Of a DNA stretch of 64,000 nt, positions 46,701 to 52,388 are shown one piece after another. The notes under the pieces were generated by a model, which worked only from the letters and a program-made list of their open reading frames with translations, was not told the origin of the DNA and searched no databases. Positions within the stretch are counted from its first letter, which is position 1, and each line of letters starts with the position of its first letter. The position numbers were made by a program, and so were the translations under genes. Origin of the DNA: Planctomycetales bacterium (lineage in GTDB: Bacteria; Planctomycetota; Planctomycetia; Isosphaerales; Isosphaeraceae); contig DAIDHB010000331.1 in NCBI GenBank assembly GCA_027452145.1, positions 1 to 64,000 of the forward strand. The letters are read 5' to 3'.

Positions 46701-46789
46701 CGTGTCTTGCGGCCGTCCTTGACCCGGGAATTCAGGCGATTCCCGACGCCTCGCCTCCGAGAAATGAATCTCGACGCTCCGCTGGACAT
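34730..46789 (-). CDS. Giant secreted multidomain protein: P-domains, BNR-like blades and eleven Ig-like repeats
   Basis: A 4019-residue protein. The start at 46789 has a purine-rich GAGGGGGGG upstream and the leader ends in LELDGLEGRVLLA, the planctomycete export-associated motif. Order: a BNR/sialidase-like region; a convertase P-domain (about 45740-45170, with NLNVTLIAPDGTS and DGTWTLAVTN); more BNR-like sequence; two further P-domains (about 43290-42900 and 42600-42190, each with TLTIFDD/TVFDD-type and WTLQITN/WVLTITN elements); a Vps10/BNR-like propeller with ISYDGGATWRLAD and SLDGGLTWTLF (about 42100-39150); an Ig-like domain; eleven tandem repeats of about 103 residues (about 38795-35380, each with AGxxF, DxYGNL, FNG and AxFxGLxID elements); a Gly/Asn/Ser linker (35219-35370); and a C-terminal domain similar to that of the delta-60 protein. 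It is probably a surface adhesin or scaffold. No protease catalytic triad was found. Confidence 0.85.
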   Translation of the reverse strand: MSSGASRFISRRRGVGNRLNSRVKDGRKTRVRWLELDGLEGRVLLATTPAPAASGVAINLTNLGSVTNGGNANSPTVVVDPYDPQRVVAAWSVDLSSLTNVPHTTSVVEGAYSNDGGTTWTGIGSAAPVLLDPLTVNATPPTGYTQVTDPSVAFDANHDVYFLSMESSGAADGALVLTEFSFGSGAPSQVYSGTVYQWVTGSDAATDPTLAVDPTPASGTAMPDTFVNNVYIAWASIDTEPANPNPYAGSGFNPNRAELLVGTSTAGNVAFSGVQTVNTSGNFGPQHDSHPKLVINQNAGGQVTVGWDDFGSGSTASPPFDELMSSLVSPGFAYGFGGSSGPINPATTANSVTTPVTTSFRDNVSIPASQLANLNDLSVTLALVDQESVQNLNVTLIAPDGTSQVTLFNNQDNAAGTANTGTGLPSGNAVGVFGFSTGQTGTFGTTVGTRFDDNATRNIFDSTTTGTNGNSATNYIGYFRPEFGSLRSLIQQLEQEDQQTGSDFIDGTWTLAVTNFTASLQTNVPDQGEVRNFSLQFSTGMTSSRPSLIATTLVTGAIGDTYARAVPSTPNGVGPGLVMAIDNTLGQYSPFRGRIYAAYVGYDNSQKDPNGNTNPATNTDIYLAYSDNGGLSWNQEFGTVNSDNAQVDGHSGAGVVNDPNYAYTSGRTQFQPAIAVDQATGTLVVSWRDARDDAANARVATYLTTSIDGGNTFSPQSYANPAQTATDAITGATDVIGPEADNQSTGNPQTDKPFGYGNQMGLAVFDGQVYPVWAGNLNQSYYSNGTVIADPLDIWFRPMGIAAGPRIINSTMGPISYAEAQGRVVSIEIDFDRPVIASTFQQADVLVYFRGTNGSTAYVPLTVTGVTPLGGTNTGPDPNAYTSFLVTFDPLPSGANAATYDYTGTYSYMILPDNGAGLAISSPIASYVGSTLRTSDPMDQNADGVPDQNPLNLPNGFRGSTPGDVYAVPAPVRTVSTFDFQGFIQSGSPVVYVFSSMAGLAVGETVTGVGIPAGATIASVNLVNFTITLSTNATAFQFEDLVASSEPVFKYAAYTGGTNQGDYILAAPYDSNVLPIIVPGPQVVSTSVPFGNGSAGNLVTDGTVGSLNVQFDRPMQVSTFTPAQVDQIMGPAGPITGPQSFAANTGTGQAIPAATASGPGVLTSTLSIPSYNGTFDIAHISVGLTAAFAPDSDLTVVLIAPDGTQVTLFSGVGAKGSGFINTVFDDTAETPIASGSAPFTGIYQPASPLSVLDGKPVDMPNPAAPSLWTAGLWTLQITNPDTAAKGVLDNWSLQITPVITVTPVTPSNGLATTFTIGFPLQQLSGTYTIQIGPNILSASGDAMDTNQNAGLAILRDQTSNSPTTTVHYNSGDTPKPIPAQTGTAPNVTPGSVGSSISVADDFVIPGDQTLARVSGMQVQLNISFPVDANLTATLTHYGPSGNQMGQAILFSNVGGSGGTTANFQNTIFDDNAATPIQQGGAPFFSTFNPQQSLASQFAGQSAQGTWVLTITNSLTGTPNNWSLNSWSLTFQKPQPASGLGEAGADVYGASFRIFTLSQTDALSSQEWTAVGPAAIGTGPGGNAGGNGNSDGGSGGDPSGRVTGLAIDPSDPSGNTVFVAGASGGIWKTTDFLTTNPAGPTYIPLTDFGPSSGVNIGGIAVFPRNNDPNQSIVIAATGEGDTGTPGVGFLISYDGGATWRLADSTTNVDSGGNWLPIESSGRDRAFVGDTAFAVVVDPKPTPSGGVIIYAALSGPTGGIWRSEDTGAHWTKVLAGNATSVALDYESGIVLNPDTNTLVPGNLQVVYAAIAGTGVFMSPNQGQVWNEMLGGIGNPLIFDNIKVPRPNVNPTNGPTPNGGQGRIVLTTPQPTGNAAEDAVYSGWLYATVATSAGALDGIFMTKDFGQNWTEVKIPTQPNQGYQNAEAIPTNDISQPNYSVIGSAQFPQGNYNIAMTVDPANPNIIYVGGTADGNQSGLIRINTTNIWDAHALVSTSSSFKDGGLVTLSSTGPATIANLNDLPASAPYLNFIRNPQDPFVGNASLYVYDYSSFTNNGAGVEWIPFDVGGTDYHRMAGMIDPITGLPRLIFGNDQGVWSALDNNGTFETQIGVSDSLAGIERNGNLQITQFYYGAAQPSNAAALIAQAMFYGSAQDNGGPHSTGDVLSSGNILWTGPGGDATGVATDQQGNGTVYQYFWPCCGGGDTNFFQVNGVGETYGLLQAANGQPTPDPQWTYTGGANFAVNAVNGQDIVISSSVGRIFTTTNQGVNWFDVGDPSVFNNPGSWSYALAYGAPDPTAPGGVGNLGNFIYVGTAIGQIFVTQDGGGSGTSNDWINISNELDGSYVRQIITDPTRGSHDAYAVTDRGVYYIADSIPSAGNPTPTWINITGNLQKLAYSIFGQPYDPTTDPNSKKLIQAVVFSSIAADWRYAIPNSAPLPKGGVHPALYVGAGDWGGHGSGVFQSLDGGLTWTLFPSTTYGAVTQGGYLPHASVTSLSLSLGNINPATGMATLKGPFAPDQANQTTAASSDPDILSASTYGQGTFAITLPPLIVDNAIAVQGTTTSPFTPLPAVAGPITITGSSEITGFGNATWITVEDVTDPAHPRVVAGFNPTSPVPTPGVGNSTNGLGQFAIPFNPETAYTSNGVKTIEVFATDNAGAVGNIVTYTFYLNPPTQLVFAPSGEPPATGTAGVNFAGTTNVVVDVLDAVGTLANQFNGPVTIALASGEVGTFDPGATLTVNAINGVATFTSLAIDTAGTYTLDASSPNLTDGLSTPITIDPNSPTQIVWTTEPPAQATEGFPFSATAQVEDQYGNLETGYNQNVSLALDQNGVSDNADLSGSTTTVQASGGVATFGDIVIDAGLHDVVNPFTLIASTSGVAGTSSSSPIDVVPPTLIPGDPSATAGVGFSVTYTVQTNTGAVDTAFNGVVSLAIKSGPAGVTLPPTTATATAGVATFNNIVLDTAGSYVLEATSGNMVPGDTSVTVDAAAASALVITVQPPNPVQAGIGFGFSVGAVDPFNNPATLTGTVTVQLGANPGGATLGGGTTANVANNVAVFSDLLIDQAAKGYSLQVTSGTLSLATTNLFDVVAGPEAKLVVASGPPSSIPAGQTFTLAVDGLDSFGNIADSFTGSVSILAPSAILGTTSLNATAGVADFTGLSIDKAGTYTIQVADASGNKAAWGPITVTPDPTAATVAWTTEPPAQIPHGSTFGVALAVEDQYGNIETGFNGSVTVNLDANPSGSTLGGTTTLNATSGLVAFSGLSISNAGNGETLIASGDGLTSAASSAIDVTPIPGVALQSTPPSSVQVYSPFNLTVTILQQSGVIDPDFNGSVSVAVAGQAGNNTLGGTTTVTASGGTATFTGLTLSQVGLVALQITSPGLPALTTGSIQVTAGSAAKLVVVSGPPTTFAAGTPLSIEVEAEDQYGNLATSFNGSLSASLTSNPSAPLLDAAPVSAVAGIATFNGVTVGLVGTGDTIQIAGSGLGPVSTGPFSVTIGAPSQLEITSQPPSSVTAGAPFGLTVAVTDAYGNLEAAYSGQAAINLAGGPSGAGLVGTSSASIVDGVASFTNLAIDRAAAGYTIHASSASLGSTATGAITVNPGAASQLQVSIPPPTVMIAGAYFGLAIQAEDQYNNLATGFNGTIAIALDANPGGATLQGGATVETAVNGIANFGPRLTLDQSAAGYTILATSDGLTSTITTPIDVIPAAAATLKVQAEPPSSLGAGQSFGLTVAAYDPYGNLATGFNGPVALSLPPGTPVTLASGQTATAIGGVARFQGVALSGSSGTIALQVGSTGVAGTATTPIAFNGNGGSGGNGGSGGNGSGGSGGSGGNGSGGNGNGNGSGSGSNGSGSNGSGGGQGQSAPVTIQGVQVIRNKKHRVTGIELSFSGALNPTEANTIGEYSLILAGKKHSFTAKNARHLALRSATYDAANNTVLLTPKKQFVLKKPVELVVNGTPPSGLEDTSGRLIDGRNNGQPGSNAVAVLTKAGAKISSVTSVSSAIDQLLAMGELPSPSKARKP
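35219..35370. repeat. Low-complexity GCCGCCGCTGCC-type repeat coding a Gly/Asn/Ser linker
   Basis: Short units of GCCGCCGCTGCCGTT on the plus strand encode GGNGSGG-type sequence on the minus strand within the giant gene. Such slippage-prone tracts vary in length between strains and make a flexible hinge before the C-terminal domain. Confidence 0.85.
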
Positions 46790-47895
46790 GGCCCGCCCCC
46801 CCTCTCGGTGGATGATGCATGTCTGGCCCGGTGACCATGCACCGATGACCCGACTTGTTGGTCTGGTATAAATGCGCAGTCGAGGCAAACTGGGTCAGAT
46901 GGGTCAAATTTACAGATTGCTGGCTCTGCGGTCAATACGCACGATGAGATTCGTGATCCATGCTGATAAAAACGGCTGGAGACCGTGATTTCACGGTTGA
47001 TTTGATGCTTGCTATTGCGACCGCCGGCGACAGACTCCCGGCACTCGCCGACCGGCAACTTTTGCCAATACATGACATCATTGTTGGCATCATGCCTGGG
47101 CGTGATGGTTCGGTACAGGACGGCGGCCGACACGATCGGAGCGCGCGCAATGAACGCCGGCCGGGGTGCTATTCCCGCCAATCCGGGCCCAGGATCCTGG
47201 CCCGCCCGCCTGGTGCTTCCACACGACGTCAGAACGCGGAATCGGTCCCGCCTACGCGCCTCCGTGGCGCCAGTGATGGCTCAACTCCCGATGACCGACA
47301 GCGAATCGTTTCAGGATCCATCAATGCAAAGAGGACAACTGGCATTGAACTCTAATGCCCGCGCACACACATTGCAAGCAAAAAATGAGCGGAAAATCTT
47401 GCACAATGTCGAACTTATAAGATTGAAAGTTCAAACCGGGCCGCCGGACGACGGGCCGGCCATCCCATCATGAAATGCAAATAGCACTTTTACGTCAGGC
47501 GGGCGCCGACGGCCCGCCGGGCCGGGCTCGCGACGCCGCCTCGGTTCGTCCACTGCCGACCGCCGACGGTCAATACTATGATTGCGTGCATGATATTATT
47601 ACGTCTAGCAATCCAGAATCGTGGGATTCGCCAGATTGACGGTATTGTCGCTTGCTTGCCTTTAGGTAGCATGAGAGCCTTTATGATTGGCGAAAGCCAT
47701 GACCTGACAGATGGGTGCATCAGAGCCCTTGCCTTGACCGGCCTGCGAGTCGGGTTGGTGACGGGAGCCGCCCGTCGTCGGGAGTCGGCCCGGTCTGGCC
47801 AGGTGAAATAACGCCCCGCCTGGGGCGAAATCCTCCGGGCTGGGCCGATTCCCACGGAGGGGCGGCCAGTCATCCGGTCAGGGAGGTCCAGGATC
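46790..47895. other. 1.1-kb intergenic region, lower GC, no supported gene
   Basis: Between the start of the giant gene and the methyltransferase gene. The base composition is distinctly more A/T-rich than the flanks from about 46860 to 47480 and again near 47570-47700. A short inverted repeat ACCGTG-N4-CACGGT lies near 46982-46997. No ORF shows family features on either strand. The region must contain the giant gene's promoter, but no convincing -35/-10 pair could be chosen. Confidence 0.5.
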
Positions 47896-48561
47896 ATGAA
47901 ACCGTCGCCGAAATGGGCGGTGGCGCTGTTCACGGTGGTGAACCTGGCGGTCTACATTGGACTTGCGGCATGGGGGTGGGGCGGCTGGGCGTCGCTGATG
48001 GCGCATCCCGCGCGGGCCGCGGCTGTCCTTGTGACCGTGGCCGCCTCGGTCGTCGCGCCGCTCGCCGACGGCAATCTGTCGAGCGGTCGGCGCGAGGACA
48101 CGCGCAATCGCTGGGTGCTCGTCCCGTTCCTCGTGATCGGCCTGCTGACGGGCTGGTTGCCGGCCTATACCGACCGCGTCGACTTCGGGACGATCGACGG
48201 CGACGTTACCCGTTATATCGGGCTCGCGCTGTTCGTCGTCGGGATCGTCTTGCGGATCCTGCCGGTGTTCGTCCTCGGCCGGCGGTTCAGCGGCTTCGTG
48301 GCGATCCAGGAAGGCCACCAGCTCGAGACCCACGGAGTCTACGGCGTGATCCGACACCCCAGCTACCTCGGGCTGTTGCTCGGCCTGTTCGGCTGGTCGC
48401 TGGTCTTCCGCAGCATCCCCGGGCTCGTGCTCTCGCTGCTCCTGGTCCCGCCGCTGATCGCGCGGATCAGCTCCGAGGAAGCCCTGCTGGCGTCGGAGTT
48501 CGGCCAGCAATACGAGGAGTACCGCCGGCGCACCTGGCGGCTGGTGCCGTTCGTGTATTGA
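47896..48561 (+). CDS. Isoprenylcysteine carboxyl methyltransferase (ICMT/PEMT)-like membrane protein
   Basis: A 221-residue integral membrane protein with about five hydrophobic segments (WAVALFTVVNLAVYIGLAAW, AAAVLVTVAASVVAPLA, WVLVPFLVIGLLTGWLPAY, YIGLALFVVGIVLRILPVFV, LGLLLGLFGWSLVF). The C-terminal half carries the ICMT-type cofactor-binding signature: THGVYGVIRHPSYLGLLLG, followed by RISSEEALLASEFGQQYEEY and RRTWRLVPFVY. In this family the RHPxY and EE motifs bind S-adenosylmethionine. Bacterial members have varied or unknown substrates, so the target (lipid, isoprenoid or small thiol) is not determined. The ATG at 47896 is directly before the first membrane segment. Confidence 0.85.
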   Translation: MKPSPKWAVALFTVVNLAVYIGLAAWGWGGWASLMAHPARAAAVLVTVAASVVAPLADGNLSSGRREDTRNRWVLVPFLVIGLLTGWLPAYTDRVDFGTIDGDVTRYIGLALFVVGIVLRILPVFVLGRRFSGFVAIQEGHQLETHGVYGVIRHPSYLGLLLGLFGWSLVFRSIPGLVLSLLLVPPLIARISSEEALLASEFGQQYEEYRRRTWRLVPFVY

Positions 48562-48683
48562 CGGCTCGGCGTCGATCAGGGCCTCCGGCGGGCCTGGCTC
48601 TCGGCCCGCGGGACCGGGCCTTCGCCCGCCGCTCGGCCCGGACAGGGGACGGGCGCGCGTCCTTGAGCGGCGAGGTCGCCTCG

Positions 48684-49067
48684 ATGGTCGCCTTCCGCCC
48701 GGGCGCGGGCGATTCGAAAGCCGAGGAACCGGTCGACCGACTGGACTCCCGCCCGAACTTCCTGATCGAGGTCTATCCGGGCCCGATCGGCATTCCCCAG
48801 GCGATCCCGAAGGACGCCCCGCCGGCGTTCCTGATCGTGGCGAATGACGATCGGGGCGCCTCGCGGTCGATCGCCCGGCTATTCCAGGGCTACCGCGACG
48901 CCGGGGTCCCGGTCGAGGCTCACGTCTTCGCGCGCGGCGGCCATGCCTTTAACATGGGGAAGCGGGCGAAGCTCGCCTCACTCAAGAAATGGCCCGACCG
49001 CCTCGCCGACTGGATGCAGGACAACGACCTGCTCACTCCCCCCAAGAACCCGCTGGCACGCCCGTAG
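48684..49067 (+). pseudogene. C-terminal remnant of an alpha/beta hydrolase (esterase-like)
   Basis: About 127 codons read as the last third of an acetylesterase or dienelactone-hydrolase-like protein: DRLDSRPNFLIEVYPG, PKDAPPAFLIVANDDRGAS with the catalytic Asp, then GVPVEAHVFARGGHAFNMG with the catalytic His, and WPDRLADWMQDNDLL. The nucleophile Ser motif GxSxG and the N-terminal two thirds are missing; sequence upstream of about 48660 in this frame is unrelated. A short ORF with ATG at 48684 remains, but the product would lack its nucleophile. Confidence 0.65.
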
Positions 49068-49154
49068 CGACGGCCTTGCCCGTCGCCCCGTGCCGGGACG
49101 CCGAGATCCCCGGACATGCAGCGAACACCCCCACCGGCGGACTCTCGACGACCC

Positions 49155-52100
49155 ATGCGGAGCAGCCGTCTCGCGGCCCTGTCCTGCGTCATCCTGGGCG
49201 CGGCCGGCTGGTTGTCGGCGTCGGCGGGCGACGACCGCAAGCCGCCCGTGCCGTCGCCGTCGCCCGATGCCGCGCCCGTCGAGGCCCGCTTCCGCGCCGA
49301 GGTTCGCCCGTTCCTCGAGGCGTACTGCATCCGCTGCCACGGCAAGGAAAAACCGAAGGGTGAGCTGGACCTGAGCGTCTTCGCGACGGTCGAATCCGTG
49401 GCGAAAGATCTGGCGCGGTGGGACCTGGTGCTGGAGCAGCTCGAGGCCGGCACGATGCCGCCGGCGAAGGCCCCGCGGCGGCCGGACGGGTCGGCCCGCA
49501 AGGGCGTGATCGAATGGATCGGCGCCGTGCGTCGGCTCGAGGCGTCGCGGAACGCCGGGGATCCGGGGCACGTGCCGGCGCGCAGGCTCAGCAACGCCGA
49601 GTACGACAACACGATCCGCGACCTGACGGGCGTGGACCTGCATCCGACCCGCGAGTTCCCCGTCGACCCGGCCAACGAGGCGGGGTTCGACAACTCGGCC
49701 GAGTCACTGGCGATGTCGCCGGCCCTGGTGAAGAAGTACCTCGAGGCCGCGCGCCTCGTCGCCGACCACCTGGTCCTGAAGCCCGACGGCCTGGCCTTCT
49801 CGCCGCACCCGATGCTCGCCGAAACGGATCGGGACAGGTACTGCGTCAACGCGGTCATCGGCTTCTACAGGCGGCAGAGGACCGATCTCGCCGACTATTT
49901 CCTCGCCGCCTGGCGGTATCGTCATCGGGTGGAGCTCGGTCGCTCGGATGCGACGCTCAATGCCCTGGCCGACGAGGCCGGCCTCAGCCGTAAATACATG
50001 GCGACGATCTGGTCGACGCTGCACGACGGGCCCGAGCCGATCGGCCCGATCGCCGCGCTGCGGGCGCTCTGGAACGAGCTGCCGGCACCCGTCGCGGGCA
50101 AGGCGGACGCGAAGCTCGCGCGGGCAGGCTGCGAGCGGATGCGCGACTTCGTGGTCGAGCTCCGCGGCCGGCTGGTGCCGGAGGTCAAGAACCTGCGGGC
50201 GCGGGGCATCGGCGCCGGGACGCAGCCGTTCGTCCTGTGGAAGAACCGGCGCATGGCGGCCAATCGGATGCGGTACGCGGGCGGCGGCCAGAAGGTCCGC
50301 GCGGCCGACCTGCACCTGACCGGAGCGTCGGCCCAGGCGCTGGCCTTCCCGGCGAGCCCGGAGGCGGCCATCTGCTCCGAGCGGGCCTTCGCGCGGTTCT
50401 GCCGGACGTTCCCGGACGCGTTCTATGTCTCCGAGCGGGCGCGGGTGTACCTCGATCCGAAGGGCGAGAAGGGGAACAAGGGCCGGCTCCTGAGCGCCGG
50501 GTTCCACAGCATGACGGGCTACTTCCGCGACGACGGGCCGCTGTACGAGCTGATGCTCGACGAGGCCGGCCGGAGGGAGCTCGACCGGCTCTGGGACGAG
50601 TTCGACTTCATCACCGACGCCCCGATGCGGCAATATGCCAGCTACCTCTGGTTCGAGCGCGCCGAGACCGGCTTCCTGCGGGGCGATCCGGCTTTCGACT
50701 TCGTCCGGGCCGAGGACCGCGATGCGGCCTCCGAGCCGAAGATGCACCGGTTCGCCGAGGTCTACCTGGCCAAGGCGCGCCGGTTCGGCGCAAGGGACGA
50801 GGCGATCCATGCCATTGAGGACCAGTTCCGCATCATCGCGGCGACGATCCGCCGGGTCGAGCGAGAGCGAGCGGACGCCGAGCCTCGCCACATCGAGGCG
50901 CTCCGGCGGTTCGCCGGGCGGGCGTTCCGCCGGCCGCTCACCGAGCCCGAGCGCCGGGGGATCGCCGAGTTCTACCGGACGCTCCGCGATTCGGACGGCC
51001 TGAGCCACGAGGACGCCGTGCGCGACTCGGTCGTCGGCATCCTGATGTCGCCGCATTTCTGCTACCGGGTCGACCGGGTCTCGGAGAGCCTGTCCAGAGG
51101 AGGTTCTCAACGGGAGGCCGAGCCTGCCGGCGAGCCGGCTTCTCAGGCTCGGCAGGAGCCTCGCCCTCCCAACGGCCGGCGATCGCGAGTCGCTGGGAAG
51201 GCCGAGCCTCCCGGCGAGCCGGCTTCTCAGGCTCGGCAGGAGCCTCGCCCTCCCGATCCTGGGGCGGTGCCGGAACCGGCGGGCGAGGCGCGAAGCGCCG
51301 GCGCCGGGAGCTTCGCCGTGCGTCCGCTGTCGGATTATGCCCTGGCGAGCCGGCTGAGCTATTTCCTCTGGGCCAGCATGCCGGACAACGAGCTGCTCGG
51401 CCGGGCCGAGGCGGGCGACCTGCACGAGCCGTCGGTCCTGGCGTCGCAGACGCGGCGGATGCTCCGCGACCCGAAGGTGCGCGGGCTGGCCGTCGAGTTC
51501 GGCGGCAACTGGCTCGACTTCCGCCGGTTCGAGCAGCACAACAGCGTCGATCGCACGCGGTTCCCGGCGTTCGACGACGCGCTGCGGCGGTCGATGTTCG
51601 AGGAGCCGGTGCGGTTCCTCGTGGACGTCGCCCGGAACGACCGACCGGTGGCCGAGCTGATCGAGGCGAAGCACACGTTCGTCAACGCGGCACTCGCGCG
51701 GCACTACGGGATGCCGGTCCTCTCGGCGAAGGAGGGTTCGGACGGCTGGTTCCGGGTCGACGACGCCGACCGATACGGCCGCGGCGGGCTGCTGCCGATG
51801 GCCGTGTTCCTCACCCGGAACTCGCCGGGACTGCGGACCAGCCCGGTGAAGCGCGGGTACTGGGTCGTGCGCCGGATCATCGGCGAGACGATTCCCGCGC
51901 CCCCGCCGAACGTCCCCGACCTGCCCGACGACGAGGCCAGGCTGGGCGACCGGACGCTGCGCGAGACGCTCGAGCGGCACCGGGCCGACAAGGCCTGCGC
52001 CGGCTGCCACGAGCGGTTCGACTCGCTCGGCCTGGCGTTCGAGGGCTACGGACCGATCGGCGAGCGGCGCAAGGTGGACCTCGGCGGCCGGCCGGTGGAC

Positions 52101-52388
52101 ACCCGCGCGACGTTCCCGCGCGGCGGCGAGGGCTCGGGGCTCGAGGGGATCCGGGCCTACGTCGAATCGGTGCGCCGCGACGAGTTCGCGGACAACGTCT
52201 GCCGCAAGCTGCTGGCCTACGCCCTCGGGCGGAGTTTGATCCCGTCGGACGACGCGACGGTCGCCGCCATGCGGCGGCGGCTCGACGCCGACGGCGGGCG
52301 CTTCGGCGCCCTCGTCGAGGCGATCGTCACCAGCCCCCAGTTCCGGAACAAGCGGATCGAGACCCACACGCCGGAGTCATCGCGATGA
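49155..52388 (+). CDS. DUF1592-type planctomycete cytochrome c-like protein (DUF1587/1592/1588/1585)
   Basis: A 1077-residue secreted protein. Residues 1-24 (SRLAALSCVILGAAGWLSAS) are a signal peptide, fixing the ATG at 49155. A heme-binding CIRCH motif is at residues 58-62, followed by LDLSVFATVESVAKDLARWD and LEAGTMPPAKAPRRP, typical of planctomycete-type cytochrome c domains. Then come DUF1587 (ARRLSNAEYDNTIRDLTGVD), DUF1595-like (RRFAGRAFRRPLTEPERRGI), DUF1592 (RPLSDYALASRLSYFLWASM), DUF1588 (NSPGLRTSPVKRGYWV and a second CAGCH motif) and DUF1585 (RKLLAYALGRSLIPSDDATV). About 70 residues between the DUF1595-like part and DUF1592 are an in-frame insertion of a repeat (51117-51254). It overlaps the DUF1552 gene by ATGA, and the two are co-transcribed in planctomycetes. 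Proposed role: periplasmic redox or polysaccharide-related process, unproven. Confidence 0.9.
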   Translation: MRSSRLAALSCVILGAAGWLSASAGDDRKPPVPSPSPDAAPVEARFRAEVRPFLEAYCIRCHGKEKPKGELDLSVFATVESVAKDLARWDLVLEQLEAGTMPPAKAPRRPDGSARKGVIEWIGAVRRLEASRNAGDPGHVPARRLSNAEYDNTIRDLTGVDLHPTREFPVDPANEAGFDNSAESLAMSPALVKKYLEAARLVADHLVLKPDGLAFSPHPMLAETDRDRYCVNAVIGFYRRQRTDLADYFLAAWRYRHRVELGRSDATLNALADEAGLSRKYMATIWSTLHDGPEPIGPIAALRALWNELPAPVAGKADAKLARAGCERMRDFVVELRGRLVPEVKNLRARGIGAGTQPFVLWKNRRMAANRMRYAGGGQKVRAADLHLTGASAQALAFPASPEAAICSERAFARFCRTFPDAFYVSERARVYLDPKGEKGNKGRLLSAGFHSMTGYFRDDGPLYELMLDEAGRRELDRLWDEFDFITDAPMRQYASYLWFERAETGFLRGDPAFDFVRAEDRDAASEPKMHRFAEVYLAKARRFGARDEAIHAIEDQFRIIAATIRRVERERADAEPRHIEALRRFAGRAFRRPLTEPERRGIAEFYRTLRDSDGLSHEDAVRDSVVGILMSPHFCYRVDRVSESLSRGGSQREAEPAGEPASQARQEPRPPNGRRSRVAGKAEPPGEPASQARQEPRPPDPGAVPEPAGEARSAGAGSFAVRPLSDYALASRLSYFLWASMPDNELLGRAEAGDLHEPSVLASQTRRMLRDPKVRGLAVEFGGNWLDFRRFEQHNSVDRTRFPAFDDALRRSMFEEPVRFLVDVARNDRPVAELIEAKHTFVNAALARHYGMPVLSAKEGSDGWFRVDDADRYGRGGLLPMAVFLTRNSPGLRTSPVKRGYWVVRRIIGETIPAPPPNVPDLPDDEARLGDRTLRETLERHRADKACAGCHERFDSLGLAFEGYGPIGERRKVDLGGRPVDTRATFPRGGEGSGLEGIRAYVESVRRDEFADNVCRKLLAYALGRSLIPSDDATVAAMRRRLDADGGRFGALVEAIVTSPQFRNKRIETHTPESSR
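51117..51254. repeat. Two in-frame copies of a 54-bp palindromic dispersed element inside a gene
   Basis: Copies 51117-51170 and 51201-51254 differ at one base (51126 against 51210) and are 84 bases (28 codons) apart. Each contains nested palindromes: arms 51117-51126 with 51144-51153 (GCCGAGCCTG and its complement) around CCGG-N4-CCGG. The complement of the right end matches the element at 16087-16111 with one difference. Both insertions keep the DUF1592 reading frame open, giving repeated GEPASQARQEPRPP peptides. Confidence 0.9.

Noticed and set aside
46860-46915. Possible -35/-10 promoter for the giant gene (TTGACC and TTTATA on the minus strand)
   Set aside because: The spacing between the hexamers is about 29 bases, far outside the normal 16-18, and no better pair was found.
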